From: Campylorhamphus procurvoides
Taxonomy: Eukaryota > Chordata > Aves > Passeriformes > Dendrocolaptidae
Assembly: GCA_013396655.1 (NCBI GenBank)
Contig: WBMV01005093.1
Location: forward strand, 372,001-436,000
Length of the DNA stretch: 64,000 nt
Direction: 5' to 3'
Shown: positions 35,201 through 46,443 of the stretch, one piece after another
Numbering within the stretch: the stretch's first letter is position 1
Layout of the letters: each line of letters opens with the position of its first letter
Notes under the pieces: model-generated
Database searches by the model: none
Seen by the model: only the letters and a program-made list of their open reading frames with translations
Told to the model about the DNA's origin: nothing
Program-made: the position numbers and the translations under genes

Positions 35201-36220
35201 CCTTGTTCCAGGCTCATGGGAATACAGACCATCCTTGCCACCCCATAGCATCACTTCTATTCCCTCAAGCCCCACAAGTGCTCACAAGCCCCAAGTGGCA
35301 CATTTAGCCTGCACTTCACAGCTCATGAACTTGCACTGAATATTGACATGCTTTAAGAGTCCAGCATCAGATGCTATAGTCTGCTGCAATATTATTATTA
35401 CTGTGGATAGGACAATTATTAGTATTTAACTATGAGTTTATTTTCTCAGTTCTTCTTAGCAAACAAACAAGAGCGTGATCTATGGAAGTTTCCATTTCAG
35501 TGTCTCTGCATCTCTGCTGCAGAATGCCATCATCCACACCTCTGATCCCTGTGAGTCCTGTTAGCGCATCTTGTTGGCAGCAGAAGTATTCTTCCACTGC
35601 AGGTTTGATCCAAAACAGCATATTCCACCATCTGCAGCTACCTGCTGGTGTCCAAGATGCAGTGAGGTGGTTGCTTTCTTTGTCCAATAGCATTCGGCAA
35701 TATTTATCTTTGGCACCATGCACTGAGGCTATTTTTGTTTCTGCCAAGTTGGGTTAACATGTCTTTCATTACAGGCACTTGGTAATGAGCAGTTTGTCAT
35801 ACTTCGATGAGGTCGCTCAGGCTTGTGTGAATGAAGCATTTGTCAGTGTGGAGGTTGGCCCCCAGGTCAGCACCCACCTGGGGCTGCAGAAACTGCAGCA
35901 CTGGCATGTCTCTCTCCCATGCACTTTAGCGGCTGCTGCTTCTCCTTCGCCCTTGGTGCAGTGGTTACACAGGTGCTATCCTGGCTGAATCATTGTCTCT
36001 GTTTCAAGGTGAAATATGCCTGGAAGACATCCCAGTCCTTTGAAAATATCTCGATAACCTGACAGCAGTGCTAGCTGCAGAAGCAGCACAGAGCAATGCC
36101 TGCTCTGTCTCTTCATGGGCCAGCTTTTCTGTTTTGCCTGCATGGATCTCACCATAGCTATTGCATTTTACCTCATGTGCAGATTATTTGTTATTAATGA
36201 TTTTTTTTCCTACTTTTTGT
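35201..36220. other. unique stretch between the two local repeats
   Basis: Overlapping open frames at 35482-35757 (plus) and 35430-35747 (minus) cover the same bases in opposite directions. Neither is recognised. Confidence 0.4.
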
Positions 36221-36303
36221 CTTACTCTGGAGATTATTCCTTCCCTTTTTGCTTATTTGCTTGCAAAAATACCAGTACTTCTGTTATTTTTCCTTCTTTC
36301 TAC
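36221..36303 (+). repeat. diverged local repeat, copy B
   Basis: Partner of 35118-35200, 1,103 bases downstream in the same orientation. Similarity fades on both sides. Confidence 0.7.
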
Positions 36304-39300
36304 CTCCAAAATACAAGCCAGAGAAGCACTCCATCTACTCTATGGCTGTGAATTGGTGTACACTTGCCTTCTACATAGCCACCTCTCTCCCAACACCAGT
36401 ACGAGCTCCTCAAGCACCTTCACATAAGTTACTGCTTCTTTCAACCATACCATGAATTCCTTTTTTTAATATATGATCTGTTAACAAAAGAATCAGCCAG
36501 TTTATTTGGACGCAGTATTTTCATCTATGCATGCCTTAGATTCAGTTACACTCTTTGAGGAGATTTTTAACTTATGTTTGATTTAACAAAGAGGAAAGGT
36601 TACAACCTGCTGTGATTTGTTTCTAGATCTTATATGAGTCCTCCTGATGTGCCTGAAAGTGACTGCTACTAGGGTGGTTGCTACTAGTTTTATTTCTCTC
36701 CCTTTTCACCGCATTTCCCCACCATGACCCAAAAAGAATAAATTTGTCTCTTTTCATATCTTCCTTCCCAAATATCGGAATCTTGGATTATGTTCTTTCT
36801 TCCTCCTTCTTATCCCTTTTTTTCTGTAAATAAGCATGATCACAGGCTTCACTTCTGATTACACGGGTAGAGGAAGCAGATCACCCCTGAAAGCACGTTC
36901 TCCATGAAAAGGAGATGAAAAGGCCTAATGCACAAAAATGACCTGGAAAAAAGAAAATGGAAGGACCGCGGATTGCTGCCAGCAGCTCTGCTGAGGACCC
37001 AGCCTACTTGCCAGCAATTGAAAAGCTGCTTGCAATTGTAGGTGACTAAACCTGGGGCACTGCTTCAACTTCTGCCAAAATCAACAGTAGGCCAGAAGAT
37101 GGCACATAGCGACTGTTGGACTTATCTTCCAACCCTTCTGACTGGCCGATTCCCAATCCTGTGCCTCAGTTTCCTGTTTCTGGAATGAGAAGAGCTGCTA
37201 AATTTTATTACAAAGAATGGAACACCCTTTATGCATGCCAGGAAATTAGTAAACACAACAGTGGGAAGGGATCACTAGAACAGATCGTAATGATGAAAGA
37301 GCTAAACTAAATGTCTCTTCCTTCACATGTCTCATGCATAGCCAAGGCTGGAGGCCAGCAGAAACCAAGGTAAAAATCCCCTTCCCACAAAAAGTACAAA
37401 GCACTCGAACCATTTGCATCTTAACAATAAGTGCAACCAAATGATAGAGAAACAGGTCCAGTTCCTGTACTGTAACATTTGCTTCCTCCCTTTCCTTACA
37501 GGAGAGTATAAAGCTCTAGTAGAGGAGTAGTCTACAGCGATGACTCAGACATGGAACCCCAGAGCCTTGCCTGGACTTGCAACTGCCTCCCCTTTCTTGC
37601 TGGTCACCACATCCTTTATTGGACCTAGTCTTAAGTACATGTAGATCCCTATTTATCAAGCTACTTAAGAACAGCTGTGTTTAAGCCCACTTTGATGAAC
37701 TAATGCACAGGGCATTAAAAACTGTAATTATATAGAAAAGTACATAAACTGAAATATATTTAGCAGTCTAAGCAGATTTTACTGTGCAACATGAACTTAT
37801 GGCTCTGAAGAGAGATATTTGTTTCTATCTCCAGCTGTTTGAAAACTAACCTTGTTTACTGTATTCAAAATTGTTCCTCCACTCCCATGCCTGTACATGA
37901 GGAGCAGTGGGAGCACAGGGCACCCTGCTGCATTCACAGTTAACACAAGAGCACGTGTGACCTTGGCCTTAGCACACACATGACCAAATGTTGCTCCAAA
38001 TGTGGCTATGCTGGCTTCGCTACACACAGGTATGGGGTTTTGGTCAGATCCAGTGAGAACAAATCATGGACCAAAGCTTTTCTTCAAGGCACTGTACAAA
38101 CACTGAAAAGAAAGAGTACCTTGAGCCTAAAGGATAAATAGGAGACGTAAACCAAGAATGCTAAAGAGGATTCAATAATGTTAATGTTCCTTAGATATTT
38201 CCACATGCTGTTTTATAAATTAAGGCTTTTAACCAGCGTTGAATCAAACCAGATAGCTAGAGAAGGTGAACCATAGAATAGGCAAGGGGTAGTAAGAAGA
38301 ATGCGTATTTTGTCTTCCAGAGTGGAGATTCTTCTGTTTACCTCAAAACAAAATCAAATGGGTTTAATCACAGAATATAAACAAAAGGCTGAAAAGCAGT
38401 TCTAGACTGCTCAGAAAGAGGGTAATCATTTATGTACACCCCATTACTGTGTTTCTAATAAAGTAGCTTTATTTAAGTTGATAAAAGACAGGCAGTGCCC
38501 CAAGGCATGGTACCTCTGCAACTCAGTCCATGCTCAGGTTCAAACTTACAGGTGCAATGAGCCTCTTGCTTCTATGTAGTGAATGAAGTCTGGACAGCAA
38601 TTAGCCATCACAGGCTCCCTGCTATTGCATTTTCTTGACATTTTGAAACATTCAATATTTGGACTAATTTATTTCTATTAAGTCTATAAGACTATACTAT
38701 TTACTTCTTTCATTCACTAGGTATCTCACTCCAGCTGTTACATTCAGTCATTAACCTTTTCAGTAAATTAGTTTTAAAATAATTTCCTTACAGTACTTTG
38801 GATTGGTTTTCTGGAACTGGTTCCTTGAACTGTGCTAGATCTCAGCTCAAGTCAGGGGTCAGCATAGTCAACCAGTGCTGCTTCCAGAAAAATTAATTTG
38901 CAGTATTTTGTGGGCAGGACAGAATGGAAGAGCAAAGATGAAATGCAGACATTCACAATGATATACACATTCTTGAGTACCAAGATTCTGGGAATACCTA
39001 TCACAATATTTCTTCTTATGAATGCTTTGAAAATTAAAATCTTCTTTATACATTCTTTTTCTCCCACTCTCAGAAAATGTTACTAACACTGATACTTTCC
39101 TTAAAAGGTTTATATCTGACTGCACATTTCCAGGACAAAGCCTTTGGCTCCAGTTGCCCAGGCACATGTGCATTGGTCACAAGCAACGCAGCAGGATTCC
39201 TCACATGTAGAAAATTATATTTAGCTTTTTATTTATGCTGTTTTTCTCAGGTTTCAATTATTTTAGGACAGATGGACTTACAACCCTGATGTTTGGGTGA

Positions 39301-41990
39301 TGAGAAACTATTTCCTCCCAACAAAAGAAATGCTACTTATGGACATTCTGCCTCCATCTTCTTGTCAGAGTATTATCTATGCTTTCTCAGACATGTGAGT
39401 TTTACATAATAGAGATTGACTTAATAGAAAAGACGATGTTCTTTCATTAAGTGGTATAGAGCATGGATAAAGAAAACATACTTACAGAAAGAGAGAAAAT
39501 AATATGTCGCTACTATTGTCGTCTGTGAAAATTATTACCTTTACCCCTTGTCCAGTTTTGGATTTAGTTTCTAATCTCTTTAACAGGCTTTCCCAAATCC
39601 TGAGTAGTTTAAACTATTATTTAATATATTCTTTGCTAGAAAGATTTTCTGCCTGTGTCTGTGTCTCTCTATGTGTACATTATAATATGTATGCACATAC
39701 GCATAATATTATTATTCCCTCAGTAGCAATTAAGTAGTATAATCCACCTCAAAGATATTTACAACAATTTAAACTACCCTGAATCAAGGAGTTTAGAGGA
39801 TTAGAGATGAGATTTAAGCAGTTACTGAGAGGATAAATTTTACAGCTCCTGTGCATTGCAGCACTGTTTGACTTTAAGGCCAGAGAATGGAGGGGTTGGA
39901 AGCGATTGAAGCACAGAAGGAAATGAATCAAAATTTGAATATGAATCAAAGCCCAGAATAGTTTGTTTGTTGAGACCTTTTAACTTCCATGATTAAAAAG
40001 AATAGACAGCTGGCTCTTTGAGCAAGTTTGTCCAAATTCCTTGCAATCCCCCTCCCTTGGTAATCTGTGGACGGGCAGTGAGTGTGTGCACTCCCATACT
40101 GTCTCCAGCACCCTGCATGTCTGTGGTGTGAGCAGGCAGAGTAGTTCTGGCTTAAACTGAAAGCTCTGCTATCTTCGGTAACACAGGGCATGCTCTGGGA
40201 CTGTGGGCATAAACTAGCACTGAAAATTCAAGCCACTCTGGATTTATGAAAGGAAAAGGGCGTCCAAAGATAAAAAATTGGCTATGCTAAAGAAGGATTG
40301 ACATCACACAGCATTGTTTTTTGTTTCACCCAATGTCTGTGTAGCAAATGGGCACATCAGAATTGCTTCGTGTTTATGGGCACTTCCTGATGTTTATTTA
40401 TATCAACACATTTATGCTTTTCACTCTTAGAATCCTCAGCTGAAACAATGTTTGTCTGAAAGTGTCTTTGAAGAAAAACTCACACAATGTACTTATCTCT
40501 TGCACAATCCCTGGGGCCCCTTTCCTCCAGTCTACCTTGTCAATGGAGCAAGAGTAAACTCTCTCTGAAACTGCCCCTCTTCTGTGTATAACACCTGGGA
40601 CATTTCCTATTTTCCTCTATCTCTGCCAGTGAGAGGCTACCACTAAAAAGTGAAAAATAGAGAAAAATTATTGTTGCCGCCTGTGAACTAACAGTGTACT
40701 TCCCATATAATTTCACAATAAATTCCTCCTATTGTACCCAGAGGGCTTTTCTTTTTTCCAAATTTATTTATACATTAATAGCATCTTATGTCAGAGCAGG
40801 AAGGGGGCCTAACTGTGGGAGCGGACTTTCCAAGCCAGCAGTTTCCCAAGTATGACTTTGCCCAGCAGCCCAAGGGCAGCCTTGCCAGCAGTACATGGAG
40901 CAGCCCCCAGAAGCTGTGGTGCTGCTCCCTTCCTTCCCCATGAAAGCCTCTGGCAAATTTGGAAGCAGCAAAAACATTGACCCTCTGGTGGTCAATTTTG
41001 CTTTGCTAATGAGAGCATGAGGCAACTTCTTTCTCAATGTACATTTTCTTCCTTTCCTAAGAAAACTCTTCTAAGATATCTGTGTTTGCTGCTTACTAGA
41101 AAGAAGGAATAAATAGCAAAATCTGTGTGGAAAACATGAGGTTGGAGAGCATAAGGAAGCCCTGTAGCATGAGTGTCCGGTCATGTATTTATATCAACTT
41201 CACTTCCTGGAGATCCACACTTGGTTATGGATGGCACAGGCTCTCTATGGTCTCCAAATGCTGAAAGAAAATTCTCATTTGAAAGAAGATTTCTCCTTGT
41301 GACTGTGACTATTTTGCTTAATAAAGAGATTCATTAAGGGGAATGACCGCTTGCAAAGCTTGTAAAAGTTCTAACTGTGCTTATGGTGGGTTTTTCCCTT
41401 AAAAAATATAAATTATTGCAAACTACCTGTAAGTGCCTGTAGCAGTGCCGTGGAAGAGTGAATTGCCACGTTCACATGCCAGAAGGACAAATAATCTTTT
41501 GGATATGGGAGTGGATTTCATGACTAAAGTGCTCAGATGGTTATTGCATTTACTGGGGAGTGGGAACAGAAATTACAAAAATTGTGATAAATAGCTTGCT
41601 GTAGCCCATCTACGAACTTCACCTGTTGACATGGTTTAGTGGGCAGATGCTAATACCACCCTCGGGAGGAAGAAGGAAACCAGTGCTGGGACAGGAAGAG
41701 GTTAGGCAAGATTTAAGTGAGTGTACAGGAAGCAATAAAGGTTGTGGAGATTTAGCTTGAGTCTGGTGAGTGTTTGATTGAATCCTTGGTTAGGGAACAA
41801 ACTTGACAACATTATCTGTTTTTGCTGTAGGAACAACTGTTCACTTGTCTAAATCCTGTCCTCAGCACTGATATATATCAGCCTTCAGTTTACTCTCACT
41901 TCCATTCGAATCACAGTATGAATCAAGCACATCCCCCCTGCTCCTATGCAGATGGTATGCAGGGAAGACTATGCAATTTGTTTTAATGAT
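36304..41990. other. long unique stretch, no gene seen
   Basis: AT-rich with open frames of at most about 100 codons (38868-39173 minus), none recognised. No repeat family was identified over about 5.7 kb. Confidence 0.5.
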
Positions 41991-42060
41991 ATTTTATTTT
42001 ATTTTATTTTATTTTATTTTATTTTATTTTATTTTATTTTATTTTATTTTATTTTATTTT
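41991..42060. repeat. perfect (ATTTT)14 microsatellite
   Basis: Seventy bases of uninterrupted ATTTT. The absence of interruptions implies recent expansion and probable length variation between individuals. Confidence 0.98.
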
Positions 42061-42174
42061 AATTAGCTCTGATGTGTTCTTTCATTTCTTGCCTAGGTTA
42101 AGTTTAACATAGGTGGTGTCTTCCAGGGAAGGGCAGGTGATTTAGGTGAAACCTCAAAGCTGCCTGAACATGCT

Positions 42175-42519
42175 GTGCTCCTCGCTGCCAGGCTGAACCT
42201 GTGTTTTGCAAGCCCAAGTCTGGCAGGCAGAAATGCCAACAGGACCGTCCCCGGGAAGGGCTCTGGGAGCTCAGCCCCTGCCGCCAGCGGGGGAGCCCGG
42301 CCAGCCGCCTCTCAGCAGCCCAAGCCAGCATCAGGTGCCAGAGCGGATCAGATCACAGGTCCAGCTCGCCTGAAATCCTACCTCTCTTGCTCGCCAGGAA
42401 CACATGCAGAAGAACCCCCCCTGCAAAGGACAAATGCCCATCCAAAAATGTGTTCAGCAGTCCAGTTTCACTGCAAGAGGGAAGGACTCTTTATCACAAG
42501 CCCTGAAGCAGAGATCTGA
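42175..42519 (+). other. GC-rich patch with a 114-codon frame
   Basis: Between about 42243 and 42400 there are about nine CpGs and long GC runs (CCCCTGCCGCCAGCGGGGGA), in sharp contrast to the ATTTT repeat just upstream. The plus frame starting MLLAARLNLCFASPSLAG has a hydrophobic start, then an Ala/Gly/Ser/Pro-rich low-complexity stretch. No domain is seen. It could be an exon of an unknown transcript, but base composition alone can produce such a frame. I do not call a gene. Confidence 0.2.
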
Positions 42520-42639
42520 GTTATTAAGATAATATTACATTAAAATATGAGTTAATAGATTAACTTTTACCCTGGATAGTTTAACTGCAGATGTAGGCAG
42601 TATTGATTGCAATGTCTTACATCTGTTAATCCTGCTGAG

Positions 42640-42945
42640 CTTTTTACCTCAGTATTTTCTCAAGGCCGTGGCAGAGACACTGTGTTAAAAAAGCATTTGC
42701 TGTTTCAGATTTAAACCTGTTGCTTTTATTTCTGAATCTCTGTCTGATATTTATTACAAAAGAGGGTACACAGCAGTGACCACACGACCTCTTGGTACCA
42801 TCTGTTTTATTATATACTACAGTGACAACTCTTACTCGCCACCTTCCACTACTCAATTGTCCATATCTTCATCTCAAAGTGTTTCCATACCTCTTCATCA
42901 CAGGTTTTGTTGCTCTTCTCTGGACGTAAAAATATGTCAGCCATA
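42640..42945 (-). mobile_element. possible ancient CR1-like LINE tail, minus strand
   Basis: The segment TTTTGTTGCTCTTCTCTGGA (42905-42924) is a characteristic word in the reverse complement of old CR1 tails. It is preceded by weakly matching AT-rich sequence, including TTCCATACCTCTTCATCA. The rest is too diverged to align by eye. Boundaries are uncertain. Confidence 0.45.
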
Positions 42946-44379
42946 TAATCTTTTATGAGGTGAAGCTACCCTTACCTTAAACAGCGTTCTAGCTGAGAAC
43001 ATGCCATTGATCTTTCCATAAAAAGGCATTGTAATTCTCACAGTGCTATCCTTTATCCCTCCCTTAATAGGAGGATAACCTGATTCTGGGAACCTATTCC
43101 CAGGGAGCAGCTAGGTGGAAAGGGGTTCAGGTTCTCGGAGTTTTGACCAGAACATTTTTATGATGTGGCAGAGCCCAAAGCTGCATCTCTCAGTGAGGTC
43201 ACCTTTGCTATGCACACACGTAAGGTTCTGACCCACTATCTGCACCCTGCTTGATGCGAATTTCAGTTGCCATGCATGGCATTTGCTTGCCTGCCCAAAA
43301 TAAAATGCTGAGCATCATTGTTGGCTGGCCATTGTCCCTTGTGCTGTGTAGGTGGCCACAGTGCAGGAACAAGCAATAGCAGCAGTTCCAGGGGGTCAGG
43401 GGCAAAGGTGGAGGTTATGACCTCTTGTGTATCATTAGGCAATTAGCTGGGGCCCTCTCTAACCTCTCAAAACACAGGGCCCTGGGCAAACTGTCCTCCC
43501 CTCGCAAACCATGCTTGACTGTCCTCTATCTGTAGACACACTGAAAGTGTTTTGACACCCTTTCAGATATTCTTCTGTTCTGCATATGAACATTATTAGA
43601 TGCATTTCTATCTTGCAAACTTGCAAGACTTTGAGTTACTGGAAGAAGACTTCATTCCAAGAATTGCATAGATCAGGAGGAAACTGGCATTTTCAGAGCC
43701 ACCACAGAAACTGTGTATTTACAGGCTGTGTATTTACAGGTTTTCTCCAAGGTACTGTCCCATCTTAGGATCCTGCTATCTGTATCTAAAATGAAATGTT
43801 TTTACCCAAAGGGGCTTAGAAAACAGTGGCCAGAACCATGTGTGAAATGAGAAGATATAGAAGGGAAAGATTCAAGGATTTAGACATAATTGAACCTAGC
43901 CAACTCAGCTAAGCAGACCCCATTGAGATAATTCCTGAATCCCTTGAAAATCTACTCAGATTTGGTCATAATAAAACAGGCAAATCTCAAATGCCTTTTC
44001 CTAATTTTATTTCTCTTCATATTTGCAAACTCAGACCAAGAACCTATGTGCCCAGGTATGCCTGGTACGTTTCTGACTGCACATTTAAAAGGTTAGAGGT
44101 CTGATTATGCTATTTCTGAGACAGTGGGACTTTCCTCTAGTAGAATTGAGACCAAAATCCTTTGCAAGAGACAAAGGAAAGGGAGGATAAAAGCAAAGAA
44201 GAAGGAAGGATAGAGGAGTCCATCTGACAGAAGACCAGAAATCAGAGCACCAGATGTATGCCCCATGTATAACATTTTATTAGATTACCCTTTAAGCAAT
44301 GGTGCAATTTTCTGTATAAGACGGCACAGGCCTTTTCCTCTCAAGGCTATGGCAAGAGACTGAAAAGATGGTCCTGTTG
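42946..44379. other. unique stretch, no gene seen
   Basis: Contains a perfect two-unit 15-bp tandem repeat, CTGTGTATTTACAGG, at 43711-43740. No gene or repeat family was recognised. Confidence 0.5.
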
Positions 44380-44580
44380 TTAAGGTAGTGACACAGAATT
44401 CAGGAGATCTGGCTCCCATTCCTGGCTCTGACACAAACCTTGTGTAAATCACTTAATCTCTCTGTGCCTCTGTTTCCCATCTGTGAAACAGAGATAACAC
44501 ATCCTTTTTCTCACTCCAGTCTGTCTTGTCTATTTAGATTATCTGCTTTCCTGGACAGGGAAAGCTTCTTACTGCATGGG
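44380..44580 (+). mobile_element. MIR-like tRNA-derived SINE, ancient
   Basis: The order of words follows the amniote MIR-type SINE: GAATTCAGGAGATCTGGCTC, CCTGGCTCTGACACA, ATCACTTAATCTCTCTGTGCC, TCTGTTTCCCATCTGTGAAA, CAGAGATAACA. It then has the TTGTCTATTTAGATTATCTGC tail and CAGGGAAAGCTTCTTACTG, as in sauropsid copies. Such SINEs ceased moving long ago, so this is a fossil. The RNA polymerase III promoter boxes are not clearly preserved. Confidence 0.7.
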
Positions 44581-44753
44581 TTTGGGTTTTCAGTTTGTTT
44601 GTCCTCAGTGCTTTTTTTGCTGGATCCTTTAAGATGAGAGGGAACCACAGTGATCATCTGGACATGACCCCTTATACAAGACAAGTCCTGTGAGTTCCCA
44701 GAATTAATTCCTTTTTCAGCAGCTAAGATTGACAAAAGAATAGACATTAGGAA

Positions 44754-44778
44754 ATATATTATATATATATATATATAT
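44754..44778. repeat. (AT)n dinucleotide repeat
   Basis: A TA/AT run with one interruption, followed by a short ACACACATACATATATAT stretch. Confidence 0.9.
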
Positions 44779-45756
44779 GAACACACATACATATATATTT
44801 CTCCTCCTATATGTAATGTTAAAAAATGGAAAAATCCCCAAATCCAATGTAGTTTTTGATATACAACTATAAGTAAACTTCACCAATAAAAGCTGGTGTT
44901 TTACTCCTTGCTCAGTTTTCCCACTAATAGTACAACACTTCCACCATTGGCTGTTACCCTTGCTGAACTTGGGAGCTCTCTCTGATCAACATGTATGTAC
45001 TTACAGTGGGACTTATTTTCCCAGCTTTTACTAAGGATGCAATCTAACCTATCTGTCCAGTGATGGAAGCACCTGAATACAGTAATTAATCCCAAAAATC
45101 TTGGATACCTGTCTTCATGATGAGAGCACAGTTGTGATCATAACTTGACTTTGGACATGATTGTTGCTCCTCTTAACATGTATTCTGCCCCTCCTTTCTC
45201 CATCATCACCACACTGCAATAACTGGTGAGATCCAGTGAGATAAGTAGATTTGAAACATTTTGAGAAAAGAATTCTACTTTGAGTTTTTCTAACCTGGAC
45301 AAGCTCTAACCACTGAGTAATTGAATAAAAGACCTTTTCCTGTGATCATATGCTTTTGCATTTTGTACACAGACTGATCCTTGAAATGTGCCACAAGCAC
45401 ACTCCTTGGATCAAGCTCTGTACAGGAAACAGGCAGACAAATGTATAGTTATGACATTGATACTGAACCGCTCAACCCTGTGAGGATTGAGGTGTCTTCT
45501 GGGAGTGCACAAAAGCAGAACCTCAGTTGCCTTGGAAACTTCTCCAGCTGAAAACCAAGGAGATTAAGGCATTTCTGGGCAGCCACCAAGCTGAGTTTTC
45601 AGGATTGCCATTTTACATTCAGATGCCTGAACTCCTCCTAACTTCTCTCTTAAAACAGTGTTTGCAGAGCTAGCCTTTATTTGAATAATCAAAATGTCAA
45701 GCTGCACAAACATCTTACAGAAGGATAAATCTATTGCATCAAAACTGCGCATTAAA
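44779..45756. other. unique stretch, no gene seen
   Basis: No gene or repeat was recognised. The last part, near 45560-45756, may be a diverged extension of the LINE that follows. Confidence 0.4.
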
Positions 45757-46443
45757 TCACCCCATTTGAAATCTGATTGTAAATGATATCAAGTCAGTTT
45801 GACCAGAACCATCCTGATTGTCTTTAATTATATCACCTTCTTTTAATTCCTTATTACTCAAGCACCCTATCAGCCATTCCATTATTTCGCTTGGGATCGA
45901 AGGCAAGTTGACAGGCCTATAATTACTTGGGTCACTGCATTTACCTTTTTTAAATATTGGTACAACATTAGCTTTCTTGTAGTCCTCTGGAACATCCCCA
46001 ATATTCCATGACTTGTTAAAAATCAAAATTAATGGTCTGTAGTGCTCCTTGACTATCGATCAGAAAATCTTGGATGTAATTTATACAGACCTGCTAATTT
46101 TAATGTATCTAACTTTAATATCTACTGTTTAACACATTCCTTTAGTTACTGCTAGAATGAAAACCATTTCATCATCATTCTGTCCTGAATCATCTGGCTT
46201 TTCCCCAAATACTGAACAAAAGTATTGATTGAACACTTCTGTCCTTTCTGAATTATAATTGAGAATTCTACTAGCTAATAAATAGATTAATACCATATCT
46301 AGGATAGGGTTTATACCTGAAATCCTGTAAAATTTCCTTTTGTTCTGTTTAAGTATTTCTACTTGTAGTGTCTTCTTTCCTGCTGAATCTTCTACCCTTT
46401 TTGCCTTCAATTTCTGGTCCTTGCTATATGCTCCCTTTCTCAT
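45757..46443 (-). mobile_element. ancient CR1/L3-like LINE, reverse-transcriptase fragment
   Basis: On the minus strand two open frames (46443-46129 and 46026-45757) carry peptide of a LINE ORF2. The upstream frame contains ERTEVFNQYFCSVFGEK (about residues 66-82), the segment before the reverse-transcriptase domain. The downstream frame contains VPEDYKKANVVPIFKKGK (residues 12-29) and NYRPV (35-39), the first conserved blocks of CR1-type reverse transcriptase. The catalytic YADD region is not present, and the reading is interrupted between the frames. The low AT-rich similarity to modern CR1 marks it as old. It is not functional. Confidence 0.85.
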
